Counted from the first letter of the stretch, positions 1-9,446 are shown. The stretch: 46,224 nucleotides of DNA from an uncultured Saprospiraceae bacterium (GCA_938001865.1 CALLAW010000031.1:1-46224); one strand, 5' to 3'. The notes: generated by a model not told the origin, from the sequence alone. Numbers and translations: made by a program.

Positions 1-204
1 ATCTAGCCACCAATCCCATCACTTAGATAAGAGACTTTGCATCTTTATCTTGGATCTCTTGGAGTGGAATGTGTCAAGTTAGGCACTCTATCTCTAATAT
101 TTTCGAGTTATCTTGCAGCGAATGCCTTAGAGAGTTGGTATATTAGGAAGGAATAGCATGGGGTTACTTTCTATTCGATTCATAACTTAAGAATTTTTTG
201 CATT

Positions 205-1707
205 ATGATTAAATCTTACATCTGGTATCTATTAGCAGCGATTGGACTCTGCGTAGCATGTAGTGATGTCGATCCATTTCAGATTGATAATGTAGACTTT
301 GGTGATCCAGAGATTGGTTTGCCTTTGGTCAATTCCACTTTTCTGATCTCAGACTTTGGGACTAACCCCAATGATAATACCTCGATTATCCTAGATGATC
401 AAGGGAGATTGACAGTGAGGTATAATGGACAAGTACTCCGTCAGGACAAAAATTTTGTGTTCCCACCACTCCCATTTTTGGATTGGATCCAGATTGTGGA
501 GCCAGTCATGCCGTTTGCTCTTCCGCTCCCAGACGTGATTATACGGAAGGCTATCTTTGAAGGTACAGCCGTCAAGTTTAGATTTGACAATTCTGTCAGT
601 GAAGACGTGACAGTCAATCTGACGATTCCAGAGTTTACCCGTGATGGTGAGATCTTTAGTCATGATGTAGTAGTCGGTCCTAATACCATTTACGAGAGTG
701 ATCTGATCTCGATTGATGGATATACTATCGAGACTGAGACCAGCACATTTACATTCGTCTACACGGCGACGACAGCGAGTGGTCAGAGTATCGTACTCAA
801 TAGTGCAGAGATGTTTGTTGATATCTTATCATTCAGCTATGGCGAAGGTAACTTTGGTGTCAGAGAGTTCAATCTCTCTGAGGACATGGTAGATATCGGT
901 ATCTTCAAGCAGTGGGTGAGCGGTGGACTGAGCTTTGATAGACCAAGTGTTACATTTGATATCAAGAATTCATTCGGATTTCCAGTCAGAGCTGACTTTA
1001 AAAAATTGGAATTAGTGACGATTAACGGAGATGTCTTCCAACTCACAGGGCCAGCGATCCAAGACGGTATCGATTTTCAATATCCTGGACTGAGTGAAGT
1101 AGGTGAGATCAAAGAGACAATGTTTACATTTACCAAGGACAATAGTAATCTAGGAGAGCTCTTCAACGAAAAAGCAGCAAACGTTACCTATAATGTGGAT
1201 GCAATCGCTAACCCAGATAATGATACCTCTATTACCGGACATTTTACCAATGAGAGCTTCTTCACTGTCAATGTCGCAGTAGACCTCCCCATGTCACTCA
1301 AGGCAAATGACTTGATTATGGCAGATACGATAGCATTTGAGCAGATAGAGTTTGACCAAGTAGACAGTACAGGTCAGCTCAAGCTCAAGGTAGTCAATGC
1401 ATTCCCGATGGATCTGAGTCTCAACATGGACTTCTTAGGTGCAGATGATAATACTCTCTTCAGCTTGATCAGTGATAGTGATTGGCTTACTGTCAATGCG
1501 TCACCTGATCCATTACTGACACTCGAGATGCTTGATGATCAAGTGCATGACATCATCTTATCCGAGGAGCAGATCTCTCAGATCCCATCTATAGAGAAGG
1601 TCATCGTCAAAGCGAAAGTCACCACTCTCGATACCTTTGGCGAAGACTTCGTATGGCTCTACAATCATCATGGAATCGATGTCAACTTAGGTGTCATCTT
1701 ACACTAA
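205..1707 (+). CDS. Large predicted surface lipoprotein, function unknown
   Basis: The 500-aa product opens with a short hydrophobic leader ending CVAC at residues 16-19, so Cys19 is the likely lipidation site. The following S-D-V-D is acidic, like the export signal that sends Bacteroidota lipoproteins to the cell surface (inference). The rest is rich in Asp, Thr, Val and Phe with alternating hydrophobic residues, as expected of stacked beta-sandwich domains. No catalytic motif is visible. It lies 48 bp upstream of a DUF5723 outer-membrane protein on the same strand, so the two are probably co-transcribed. The ATG at 205 is the only start that keeps the leader. I do not recognise a named family. 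Confidence 0.8.
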   Translation: MIKSYIWYLLAAIGLCVACSDVDPFQIDNVDFGDPEIGLPLVNSTFLISDFGTNPNDNTSIILDDQGRLTVRYNGQVLRQDKNFVFPPLPFLDWIQIVEPVMPFALPLPDVIIRKAIFEGTAVKFRFDNSVSEDVTVNLTIPEFTRDGEIFSHDVVVGPNTIYESDLISIDGYTIETETSTFTFVYTATTASGQSIVLNSAEMFVDILSFSYGEGNFGVREFNLSEDMVDIGIFKQWVSGGLSFDRPSVTFDIKNSFGFPVRADFKKLELVTINGDVFQLTGPAIQDGIDFQYPGLSEVGEIKETMFTFTKDNSNLGELFNEKAANVTYNVDAIANPDNDTSITGHFTNESFFTVNVAVDLPMSLKANDLIMADTIAFEQIEFDQVDSTGQLKLKVVNAFPMDLSLNMDFLGADDNTLFSLISDSDWLTVNASPDPLLTLEMLDDQVHDIILSEEQISQIPSIEKVIVKAKVTTLDTFGEDFVWLYNHHGIDVNLGVILH

Positions 1708-1755
1708 CTCCCCCAAGTAATTATAGTCACTAGAGACTCCAATTAAGTATAGATT

Positions 1756-3039
1756 ATGAAGGTATCAAGTTGCATATGGATCATCGCTCTTGTCTGCGTA
1801 ACAGTGCATCTACAAGCACAATTCACACTGACCAATCTCGAAAATCAACTCATCAACATGGAAGAGTATGATGTCGAAGGTTGGATCATACACCTGCCAT
1901 CGGTATCAGCTACACTTGTCAGCTCAGGTTATACCTATGGTGATCTCTATACTGCCGAGACCAAGACCCTCAGTCTGGCTAAGGCTGCAGACCAGAACTC
2001 TGATCTCAATGTCTTAGCCAATGTAAGAGGGAGTTATGGAGGAGTAGATTGGCGGAGAGGCAAGTGGGGGATTACTGCCAATCATGAGTGGACACTAGAC
2101 GGGAGTGTAGCTGTGCCCATGGAGACCGTACAGTTATTAGTCCAGGGTAATGTCAGTAACGATACCCGCAATACGATCATCCAGCCAAGTGCCACATATC
2201 AGAAGATACATAGACTCTCACTCGGAGGATACTATGCCGGTGACGACGGACTCATAGGTGCTAAGATCCATCTACTCAGTGGTGTAGAGAGTGTCTATAC
2301 CGAAAGTCTCAAGATAGAGGTCAATGCACAAGAGGACTTTTTTGCCTTAGACTTTCGTAAAAATATTGTGATCAAGTCATCTGGAGTCATCAATTACAAT
2401 GGGAGAGATGATATCGAGTATATCGGAGGTGATCAGATATTTACCCCAGCTCCTCTCACGACCAATAGAGGGATAGGACTGAGTATCTATGGCAAAGCTA
2501 ATCTTGGTGATGATCTAAGGATATACGGTATCATAGATGATATCGGCACCATCAAGTGGAGTAGGCAAGCTGTTACTTACACGGATCAGAGTCAATCTTC
2601 ATTCAATGGGATAGATATCAGAGACTCGTATCTTAGAGATGAAGAATATAGCCTTCAAGATACTTTATACTCTCTCTTGGATATCCAGAAAGATGTAGCA
2701 CCATTTACCTCGAGTATCGGTCTATCGTTGTTGGCAGGTATCCAATATGCTGTGAGTGATCAGCTCTCTCTAGAGGCGAGCTATCATGGTCGATCGATCA
2801 ACGGTAAGCTCTATTCAGTAGCAGATATCTATGGACGCTATGCGCTTACTGACGCCATCAGCCTATCGCTGGGCAATCGATTCGCGGGGAAGAAGATATT
2901 CAACATCGGGATAGGCGTCTCACTGTGTATCGCTGAGAAGTTGTGTCTAGTCATCAACAGTACCAATCCGTGGGCACTCGGGAGATACTATGACCTCTCT
3001 TATGGGGACTTCAACTTGGGCATGTCATATCGATGGTAA
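1756..3039 (+). CDS. DUF5723-type outer-membrane beta-barrel protein
   Basis: The 427-aa product has a signal peptide (hydrophobic core, then LQAQ near residue 21) and a body of short amphipathic strands. It ends in the aromatic pattern LGMSYRW, typical of an outer-membrane barrel terminal strand. The layout, with many Gly/Tyr strands and a stretch of IYGKANLGDDLRIYG type, resembles the DUF5723 family of Bacteroidota, which is distantly PorP-like. It follows the large lipoprotein by 48 bp, suggesting a lipoprotein/barrel pair. The family assignment is from memory of its pattern; the function is unknown. Confidence 0.75.
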   Translation: MKVSSCIWIIALVCVTVHLQAQFTLTNLENQLINMEEYDVEGWIIHLPSVSATLVSSGYTYGDLYTAETKTLSLAKAADQNSDLNVLANVRGSYGGVDWRRGKWGITANHEWTLDGSVAVPMETVQLLVQGNVSNDTRNTIIQPSATYQKIHRLSLGGYYAGDDGLIGAKIHLLSGVESVYTESLKIEVNAQEDFFALDFRKNIVIKSSGVINYNGRDDIEYIGGDQIFTPAPLTTNRGIGLSIYGKANLGDDLRIYGIIDDIGTIKWSRQAVTYTDQSQSSFNGIDIRDSYLRDEEYSLQDTLYSLLDIQKDVAPFTSSIGLSLLAGIQYAVSDQLSLEASYHGRSINGKLYSVADIYGRYALTDAISLSLGNRFAGKKIFNIGIGVSLCIAEKLCLVINSTNPWALGRYYDLSYGDFNLGMSYRW

Positions 3040-3146
3040 GCAAAGATAGCGGTGGAGACTTATATCGTGAGGTGCAAGTGGTGCATGTCTGCAAAATGCA
3101 AAATTGATAATACGAAGCAAAACAATTAAATCTAACCATACAATCA

Positions 3147-3860
3147 ATGAAAATTATGTTAAAACAAGCACTGCTCATAGGAGCATTTATTGGATTAGTG
3201 ATAGGCCTTCAAGCCCAGTCACTAGAGAGCCCATCATTCACTTACTCTCACAAGAAAGTCTCATACATTACCCTCAAAGACGGATCTACTGTCGAAGGTT
3301 ACATCAAGTCTGTGAGTAGAAGTAAAGGGCTGATCGATGAGATCAAAATCGAGACACAAAAGGGCAAAAAAGTAAAATACAAGCCTGAGGACGTTAAGTT
3401 TATGTATTTACCACCGAGTGGAATGGACAAGTTAGCTGGTGCATTGGATGTCATATATGATGCACAGCAATGGGTAGATGACACCATGGATAGTGACCTC
3501 CTCAAAGATGGTTATGTCTACTTTGAAAATGCAATGGTTCAAGTCAAAAAGAAGAAATCAGAACTCCTCATGCAACTCCTCAACCCTGGATTCTCTAAGG
3601 ATGTCAAAGTCTATCATGATCCACTCGCTAAGGAGAGTGCAAGCTTAGGTGTAGGCGGGATCGCAGTCGCTGGTGGAGATGCCAAGTCTTACTACGTGTC
3701 CAAAGATGGAGCTACTGCAGTCAAGTTGACAAAGAAGGAATACAAGAAAACAGAATTTGCCGCTATGTGGAAAGGGTGCAAAGCAATTACTGCCAAGTTT
3801 GATGATGTCAAGTGGACTGACCTCACACAACATATCCTGGCATACTCAGAGTGCAAGTAG
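3147..3860 (+). CDS. Exported protein of unknown function
   Basis: The 237-aa product has a signal peptide with a hydrophobic core at about residues 8-20 and a predicted cut after LQAQ. The mature N-terminus contains YITLKDGSTVEGYIKSV, a pattern common in small exported Bacteroidota proteins in which a strand-rich module is followed by Lys-rich strands. The C-terminal part (about 150-237) has a Gly-rich turn and a single Cys pair region but no recognisable motif. The start could be the ATG at 3147 or the one at 3156. A strong terminator hairpin follows at 3912, so the unit ends here. Confidence 0.65.
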   Translation: MKIMLKQALLIGAFIGLVIGLQAQSLESPSFTYSHKKVSYITLKDGSTVEGYIKSVSRSKGLIDEIKIETQKGKKVKYKPEDVKFMYLPPSGMDKLAGALDVIYDAQQWVDDTMDSDLLKDGYVYFENAMVQVKKKKSELLMQLLNPGFSKDVKVYHDPLAKESASLGVGGIAVAGGDAKSYYVSKDGATAVKLTKKEYKKTEFAAMWKGCKAITAKFDDVKWTDLTQHILAYSECK

Positions 3861-3911
3861 TCAAGTACGAAGTGTAGAGATCTCTATACTCAGAATAACG
3901 ACAAGATACAG

Positions 3912-3954
3912 AAGAGCCGCTTCGATTCGAGGAGTGGCTCTTTTGTTTTTTTTT
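3912..3954 (+). terminator. Rho-independent terminator
   Basis: A 7-bp stem (AAGAGCC at 3912-3918 with GGCTCTT at 3936-3942) carries an inner CTTCG/CGAGG stem and is followed by a T-rich run. It closes the unit ending at 3860. Confidence 0.85.
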
Positions 3955-4077
3955 GAGGATTAGGCGATCAGCTATGTGATGTATCTTCGGTGGAGATGAG
4001 AGTCCGTGATTACGCCAAAAATACAATACCTTTACAGGCAGAGATCACAGAGGACTAAGAGCTATCACTCACTAACT

Positions 4078-5175
4078 ATGCAACGTACACCTACTATCTG
4101 CTTCTTCAATACTGTCATGACGTGGGGAGGAGGCGAGAGATGGCATCTTGATGTAGCGAAGTATCTACAGAGTAATGGTCACTCAGTCATCCTCTATGTG
4201 AGACCTGGGTCAGAGCTGGCGAGTCGAGCTCAAATGGCTGGACTCCCCATCAGACAGCTCCAGATAGGCAAGTATAGCTACCTCAATCCATTGAAAGTCG
4301 CCAATCTAAGAAATGTCCTTGCCAGAGATCGTGTACATACTCTGATCATGAACCTCTCATCTGACATGAAGGTGGGAGCACTCGCAGCTCGTAATGGTCT
4401 CGTCAATCGTGTAATCTACAGAAGAGGGAGTGCCATCCCGATCAAGAATACTCTGATCAATCGATGGATACTCAATCGCTATGTCAGTGAGATACTCGCT
4501 AACTCTCAGGCAACCGCCGAGACAATATTTGCCAATAATCACAAGATGATTGATCCGGATCGAGTAGTAGTCATCCCCAATGGTGTTGATATCCCTCCAT
4601 CGGATCAACTCAGAGTACGGCCAGACTCTCAGCATATCCGCATCGGTAATGTCGGAAGACTCTATAAGCAGAAAGGCCAACACTACCTCATAGACTTGGC
4701 TAATGAGCTGAGGCGTCGAGAGTTGGACTTCGTCATAGAGATAGCCGGCGAAGGAGTAGAACGTGATAATATTACTCAACTCATCGCTAACAATCGCCTC
4801 GATAAAGAAGTCAAACTCATTGGCTTCAGAAGAGACTTAGAAGACTTCTATCAATCGATAGATATCTTTGTACTGACATCTCTTTGGGAGGGATTTGGCT
4901 ATGTACTTGCAGAGGCTATGAGCCATGGTGTGCCGACAGTCGCATATGACCTGAGCAGCAATCCAGAACTCATCGTACATGGTCACAATGGACAACTCGT
5001 ACCTCTTGGTGATATCACTGCACTTGCTGATAGTATCCAGTCAATCATCGCAGATCATCAGAACTATAGTCGAGCAGCCCGTCAGAGTATGCAGCAGTAT
5101 GCTAAGCCCATCATCTTGTCCAAGATAGAGACATATCTCTTGGATGGCATGGATAAGCGTACAGGAATGATCTGA
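4078..5175 (+). CDS. Glycosyltransferase family 4 (GT-B fold)
   Basis: From the ATG at 4078 the product is 365 aa and begins directly with the first Rossmann strand (TICFFNTVMTWGGGERW). An upstream ATG at 4006 would add 24 residues not expected in the family. The N-terminal acceptor domain runs to about residue 170. The C-terminal donor domain has the GNVGRLYKQKGQHYLI strand and the E-x7-E type signature around residue 270 (EGFGYVLAEAMSHGVPTVAYD), where the two glutamates bind the nucleotide-sugar donor in GT4 enzymes. It probably adds a sugar to a cell-surface glycan. The gene stands alone between a terminator and an unrelated gene, so the substrate cannot be told. Confidence 0.88.
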   Translation: MQRTPTICFFNTVMTWGGGERWHLDVAKYLQSNGHSVILYVRPGSELASRAQMAGLPIRQLQIGKYSYLNPLKVANLRNVLARDRVHTLIMNLSSDMKVGALAARNGLVNRVIYRRGSAIPIKNTLINRWILNRYVSEILANSQATAETIFANNHKMIDPDRVVVIPNGVDIPPSDQLRVRPDSQHIRIGNVGRLYKQKGQHYLIDLANELRRRELDFVIEIAGEGVERDNITQLIANNRLDKEVKLIGFRRDLEDFYQSIDIFVLTSLWEGFGYVLAEAMSHGVPTVAYDLSSNPELIVHGHNGQLVPLGDITALADSIQSIIADHQNYSRAARQSMQQYAKPIILSKIETYLLDGMDKRTGMI

Positions 5176-5220
5176 GTGGAAGAGGATGAGTGGCTCCTCC
5201 GTGAGATACTCAGTTTACGA

Positions 5221-5252
5221 TTGTGACTCTAAGACTCTACTGATTACCTTTG
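5221..5252 (+). promoter_or_regulatory. Bacteroidota-type promoter candidate (TTG-N21-TACCTTTG)
   Basis: TTG at 5221-5223 and TACCTTTG at 5245-5252 are 21 nt apart. They match the -33 TTG / -7 TAnnTTTG consensus of the phylum's primary sigma factor. It would drive the DUF2237 gene and the overlapping membrane-protein gene, and leaves a leader of about 120 or 215 nt depending on the start used. A 63-codon ORF over this site (5186-5377) has no protein-like features and is not called. Confidence 0.5.
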
Positions 5253-5472
5253 TGAGAGTATTGGGTAATCTCTTGCAGATCTTTTATTGCGGGATGATTG
5301 AATTTACATTTAGTGAGTGCAACTCTGGATATGTTAGAGATCAAGAGATACCCGACTTAGAGATCAGAAGATACTAATGCTAACAGGAGAGACATCAATA
5401 TTGAGATTAACCATGCTACTCACAGTAGCAATATTGAGCATCTCTGCCTATCAATCATACAAATCTAATACC

Positions 5473-5862
5473 ATGGAACCGACACCTTCAATAGAGTCAG
5501 CAGTCAATGTATACGGTACGAGGCTGATGCCATGTTGTACAGATCCGATGACAGGATTTTACAGAGATGGCAACTGTCTGACTGGTCCTCAAGATCACGG
5601 GACACATACCGTCTGCTCTGTCATGACTGCAGAGTTCTTAGAGTACACAAGATCGGTGGGCAATGATCTGTCGACTCCTCGTCCTGAGTATCGATTTCCT
5701 GGATTGGTACCTGGTGACCTCTGGTGTCTCTGTGCATTGAGATGGGTGCAAGCGTATAAGGCAGGCAAGGCTCCCAAGGTGGTCCTGCAGAGTACGCATA
5801 GCAAGACATTGGATTATATCTCACTCGAGGAACTCACCCGCTATGCCCATGATGAAGAGTAA
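5473..5862 (+). CDS. DUF2237 family protein
   Basis: From the ATG at 5473 the product is 129 aa and matches the small cysteine-rich DUF2237 family: VYGTRLMPCC near the start, GFYRDGNC, DHGTHTVCSVMT, then GLVPGDLWCLCALRW with its Cys pair. The family is widespread, cytoplasmic and without an assigned function. An in-frame ATG at 5377 would add a 32-residue hydrophobic extension (LLTVAILSISA), which would anchor the protein in the membrane. I prefer the internal start because family members begin near VNVYG, but the longer form is possible. The 3' end overlaps the next gene by 20 bp, so the two are probably translated from one mRNA. Confidence 0.82.
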   Translation: MEPTPSIESAVNVYGTRLMPCCTDPMTGFYRDGNCLTGPQDHGTHTVCSVMTAEFLEYTRSVGNDLSTPRPEYRFPGLVPGDLWCLCALRWVQAYKAGKAPKVVLQSTHSKTLDYISLEELTRYAHDEE

Positions 5863-6490
5863 GCATCTAGAGCATCTCCCCAAGGATGAAGTATACAATG
5901 TACTCACTCACGGTTTTGGTTTATTCATTTTTTTAGTTGGTCTACCACTCTTATATCTCAAGTATCTCAGTAGATCTTGGACTGGGATAGAGATGTTAGG
6001 TCTCAGTGCTTTTGGCCTTGGACTCCTCGCAGTATATACCTCGTCTACTGGTTATCATTACTTCACTGGGAGTAGAAAGATCAAGTGGCGAATCTTAGAT
6101 CACATTGCTATCTATTACTTGATTGGTGGATCGTATACGGCTTACTTACTCCGCTACTATTACGTATCTGATGGTGTCATGCTACTGATCATCCAGTGGT
6201 CAATCATCTTGATAGGTACGATCCTCAAACTCTACTTTACGGGTAAGTTCAATCTCTTGAGCACACTACTGTATGTCATACTCGGATGGATGGTACTGCC
6301 TATCGTCGGATCATTGAGTGAGGCTGTACCGATGGATGTCTCGTTGTGGATAGTCGCAGGGGGAGTCAGTTACAGTATTGGTGTCGTATTCTACTTGATG
6401 GAGAGATTACCATATCACCATCCTATCTGGCATCTCTTTGTACTCGGTGGGAGTCTGTGTCACTTCTTAGGATTGTACCTTGGAGAGTGA
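5843..6490 (+). CDS. Hemolysin III / PAQR-type seven-helix membrane protein
   Basis: The 215-aa product contains about seven hydrophobic helices and the conserved residues of the hemolysin III / adiponectin-receptor-like superfamily. These are VYNVLTHGFG before helix 1, the Ser and His of SSTGYHYF, the Asp and His of ILDHIAIYY, and the C-terminal HHPIWHLFVLGGSLCHFLG, whose histidines form the proposed metal site with the earlier Asp/His. Superfamily members are predicted zinc-dependent hydrolases. Bacterial ones are annotated as hemolysin III, but a haemolytic role is not implied. Starts at 5843, 5849 and 5852 are all possible. It overlaps the DUF2237 gene. Confidence 0.88.
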   Translation: MPMMKSKHLEHLPKDEVYNVLTHGFGLFIFLVGLPLLYLKYLSRSWTGIEMLGLSAFGLGLLAVYTSSTGYHYFTGSRKIKWRILDHIAIYYLIGGSYTAYLLRYYYVSDGVMLLIIQWSIILIGTILKLYFTGKFNLLSTLLYVILGWMVLPIVGSLSEAVPMDVSLWIVAGGVSYSIGVVFYLMERLPYHHPIWHLFVLGGSLCHFLGLYLGE

Positions 6491-6566
6491 TCTCTTCTCT
6501 AGCTCGTAGGCAAAATGCTATGCAATCAAAAATACTAAGCAATCAAAGGAGAGTGCCGAGTACTCT

Positions 6567-7136
6567 CTAATGTGCAGCCTCAACGTGGCCCCAGTTTTCT
6601 CCTCTTTCGATTCTTTTGAGCTGAGTATATGAGATATTGAATTGCTTAGCAAGGATTCTTTGCTTCGTCCTATTTTGATTGATTCTCTTCTTGAGCAGTG
6701 CAACTTTGGAAGTGTTGAGCTTGACATGAGAGCCAAGCGATCTTTTCTTATTGATGACGCTTGGTAGCGACTTCATCCACTCGCTGAGTTCTTCGCGGCT
6801 CACCCACTTGAGATTTTGATAGTGATTATTACTCTTGAGATTATCCTTGTGTATGATGAATTCCTTGTCATCGGACTTATTGACGAACTGCTTAGCGACT
6901 AACTGATGTACGTAGAATCCCTCTCTGACACCGTCTTTCAACTTAAGGTTGAGTTTGACGAATCCTTTCTTACCGATTGATCCTTTGAGTAAGTTCTCTT
7001 CTTTGTTGATTGGGTTGATACTTTTGATTCGTCCATAATTGGAAAATTCATACTTGAACTTTCTTACTTCATGCTTAGTAGCTACCTCTTGCCATACTTC
7101 GCCTACTAGCGAATTTACTATTTTTTGAGTCTCCAT
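6567..7136 (-). CDS. NUMOD4/HNH-type protein with C-terminal helix-turn-helix (homing-endonuclease-like)
   Basis: From the ATG at 7136 the product is 189 aa; an in-frame start at 7214 would add 26 residues of poor quality. The order is a NUMOD4-like segment (EVWQEV...YEFSNYGRIKSIN), a beta-rich stretch, an HNH_3-like core with VHQLVAKQF, IIHKDNLKSNNHYQNLKWVS, and a C-terminal HTH (ILAKQFNISYTQLKRIERGENW). His and both Asn positions of the HNH core seem to be kept, so it may be active. Such proteins are mobile or decayed homing endonucleases in phages and bacteria. Here it stands alone, opposite to its neighbours, with no intron, intein or phage gene nearby. It is richer in Lys, Asn and Ile than the neighbouring proteins. 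Confidence 0.75.
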   Translation of the reverse strand: METQKIVNSLVGEVWQEVATKHEVRKFKYEFSNYGRIKSINPINKEENLLKGSIGKKGFVKLNLKLKDGVREGFYVHQLVAKQFVNKSDDKEFIIHKDNLKSNNHYQNLKWVSREELSEWMKSLPSVINKKRSLGSHVKLNTSKVALLKKRINQNRTKQRILAKQFNISYTQLKRIERGENWGHVEAAH

Positions 7137-7382
7137 GTGGATATCTATATTGGAAGTTATCGTCTCTGTCAAGTGGTCACTATTGATGGCAATGATTAGC
7201 TGCCTAGTTACCACTACTTCTCATCAAGAGAATGTGACATTCTGTATGTTATGACACATAAGTAAGGAGAATTCCCTATTGCAATTAGTGGTTTTTTATT
7301 TGAGATTGATTCTACTACTGATAGGACATCAACAATCACCAAGTCTGTACCAATAGGATGCATTCTACAAAATTGATCACTT

Positions 7383-9446
7383 ATGAAGAAGAATATTATA
7401 CACCTCGCATACATGATTTTGGTCATCATTGGACCCTATCAAATCCATGCTCAGACTGCCATATTACAAGGGGTTGTCACTGATTCTGAATCACAGAGTG
7501 CAATCCCATTTGCGACGATTGCTCTCTATCAACAAGGGATTCTGATCGAAGGAACAGATACAGATTTTGATGGCAATTATTTGTTCGCAAATTTGACTGA
7601 TGGCGTCTATGATGTTAAGGCAAGTTTTTTGGGATATACTCCAAGACGAATAGAAGGTGTAACAGTCAAAACTGACTCAATAGTGGATCTCGATCTACAA
7701 TTGGAGCCCTCAGGTGCCATACTAGATGAAGTAGTGATCACACGCTATAAGAAGACGCCACTCAGATCAAGTACTAATTCATCTAGAGGCTCAGTAACCT
7801 CAAGAACGATCAAGGCATTACCATTGACTAATATCTCCAGATTAGCGGCAACTACAGCAGGACTATCATCAGTGAATGGTTCAGGGAAGAGAGTCCGGGG
7901 CAAACGAGGAAAAGCATCTTACGTCTATATCGATGGAGTAAGAGTCAAGCCACATGATGCTAAGCAACTAAAGAGAAAGGCGAAAACTAAGAAATCCAAA
8001 TCTCAACTCGCAGAGCAGAGAGTGGAACACGATGAGAAGAGCATTGGAGACTACGGATTCACCTCACCATTGGTAGAGCCACTCTCTACGCTGAGTATCG
8101 ATGTAGATAGAGCAAGTTACAGCAATATCAGAGGCTACCTCAATCGCAATATGATGCCACCAACAGATGCAGTCAGAGTAGAAGAGATGGTCAATTACTT
8201 TAGCTACGACTATAAGGTGCCTACGAGTGAGCATCCATTCAATGCTCAGACGACACTCACTGACTGCCCTTGGAACAAAAAGCACAAAGTACTCCATGTA
8301 GCCTTGCAAGCAACAGAGGAGATTGATCTTAGTAATAAGAAGTCTCAGTTAGTCTTCCTCGTGGATGTCTCAGGCAGTATGTCTAGTCATAATAAGCTCC
8401 CCCTCGTCATCGAATCTATGCAGATGCTCGTCAATCGGATGAATCCTGATGATAGAGTAGCTATCGTCACTTATGCAGGGTCATCACGTGTAGTGCTTCC
8501 CTCTACGCCGATTAGTAATAAGGATCAGATCATGCAAGCTCTCTCATCACTCACATCTGGTGGGAGTACAGCAGGTGCTCAAGGGATCAATACCGCATAT
8601 CAGATCGCTGAAGAGTACTATATCAAGAATGGTAATAATCGTGTCATCCTTGCCACCGATGGTGATTTCAATGTAGGGGTATCATCCGATGCTGGACTGG
8701 TAGACCTGATCGAAGAGAAGCGAGAATCTGGAATCTTCCTCTCTGTACTCGGCTATGGATACGGCAACTACCAAGATCATAAGATGCAGATGCTTGCGAA
8801 TAAAGGCAATGGTAATCATGCCTACATTGACTCTAGAATGGAGGCAAATAAAATCCTGATCAGAGAGTATACGAGTACACTCTATACCATAGCTAAAGAT
8901 GTCAAAATCCAAATAGAATTCAATCCAAATACGGTACAATCTTACAAGCTTATCGGATACGAAAATCGAAGACTCAACCCTGAGGACTTCAATAATGACA
9001 GTGTAGATGCAGGCGAGATGGGCGGAGGTCACACCGTGACAGCACTCTTCGAAATCATCCCGACTAACGTCAAATCTAAATACTCCAAAACAACACAAGT
9101 AGACCCACTTATCTACCAATCTACAGATCACTCAAGTCATGACATTGGCTGGCTCAAGATGAGATACAAACTCCCCAAGAAGTCTAAGTCTATCAAGTTA
9201 GAGTCTGTGATTGACAACACATTGATCTCTGATGAAGAGCTCAATGGGGAGATCAGATATAGCCTAGGAGTAGCTGAGTGTGGATTGCTCCTCTCTCAGT
9301 CCCCTACGGCACATCATGCAAGCTATGACAATGTACTCACCTTGATCGAAGAGGGATTGCAGCAAGATGCCTACGAAGAACGAGCAGAGTTCAAGGGATT
9401 AGTTGAAAAAATTCAACAATTGACCTCATCCGTCATCATAGAATAG
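7383..9446 (+). CDS. vWA (YfbK-like) protein with N-terminal carboxypeptidase-regulatory domain and remnant TonB plug
   Basis: The 687-aa product has a signal peptide ending near HAQT (residue 25). A CarboxypepD_reg-like domain follows (about 27-110: LQGVVTDSESQSAIPFATI), then a short region that looks like the plug of a TonB-dependent receptor (about 115-185: LDEVVITR, IKALPLTNISRL, YVYIDGVRV), but no barrel. From about residue 225 it follows the YfbK family: LSTLSIDVDRASYSNIRGYL, AVRVEEMVNYF, then a vWA domain with an intact MIDAS start DVSGSMS near residue 326, and a C-terminal DUF3520-like region. The vWA domain binds a divalent metal and mediates protein contacts. Predicted periplasmic or surface-exposed; the partner is unknown. 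Confidence 0.85.
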   Translation: MKKNIIHLAYMILVIIGPYQIHAQTAILQGVVTDSESQSAIPFATIALYQQGILIEGTDTDFDGNYLFANLTDGVYDVKASFLGYTPRRIEGVTVKTDSIVDLDLQLEPSGAILDEVVITRYKKTPLRSSTNSSRGSVTSRTIKALPLTNISRLAATTAGLSSVNGSGKRVRGKRGKASYVYIDGVRVKPHDAKQLKRKAKTKKSKSQLAEQRVEHDEKSIGDYGFTSPLVEPLSTLSIDVDRASYSNIRGYLNRNMMPPTDAVRVEEMVNYFSYDYKVPTSEHPFNAQTTLTDCPWNKKHKVLHVALQATEEIDLSNKKSQLVFLVDVSGSMSSHNKLPLVIESMQMLVNRMNPDDRVAIVTYAGSSRVVLPSTPISNKDQIMQALSSLTSGGSTAGAQGINTAYQIAEEYYIKNGNNRVILATDGDFNVGVSSDAGLVDLIEEKRESGIFLSVLGYGYGNYQDHKMQMLANKGNGNHAYIDSRMEANKILIREYTSTLYTIAKDVKIQIEFNPNTVQSYKLIGYENRRLNPEDFNNDSVDAGEMGGGHTVTALFEIIPTNVKSKYSKTTQVDPLIYQSTDHSSHDIGWLKMRYKLPKKSKSIKLESVIDNTLISDEELNGEIRYSLGVAECGLLLSQSPTAHHASYDNVLTLIEEGLQQDAYEERAEFKGLVEKIQQLTSSVIIE

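Noticed and set aside
1-204. Possible 3' end of a gene at the window start
   Set aside because: All frames are interrupted early and no protein-like segment is visible; it is treated as intergenic DNA.
5186-5377. 63-codon ORF between GT4 and DUF2237
   Set aside because: No motif or signal peptide; it lies over the promoter-like TTG-N21-TACCTTTG and looks like leader DNA.
8682-9131. 149-codon minus-strand ORF inside the vWA gene
   Set aside because: Antisense shadow of a gene with clear domains.
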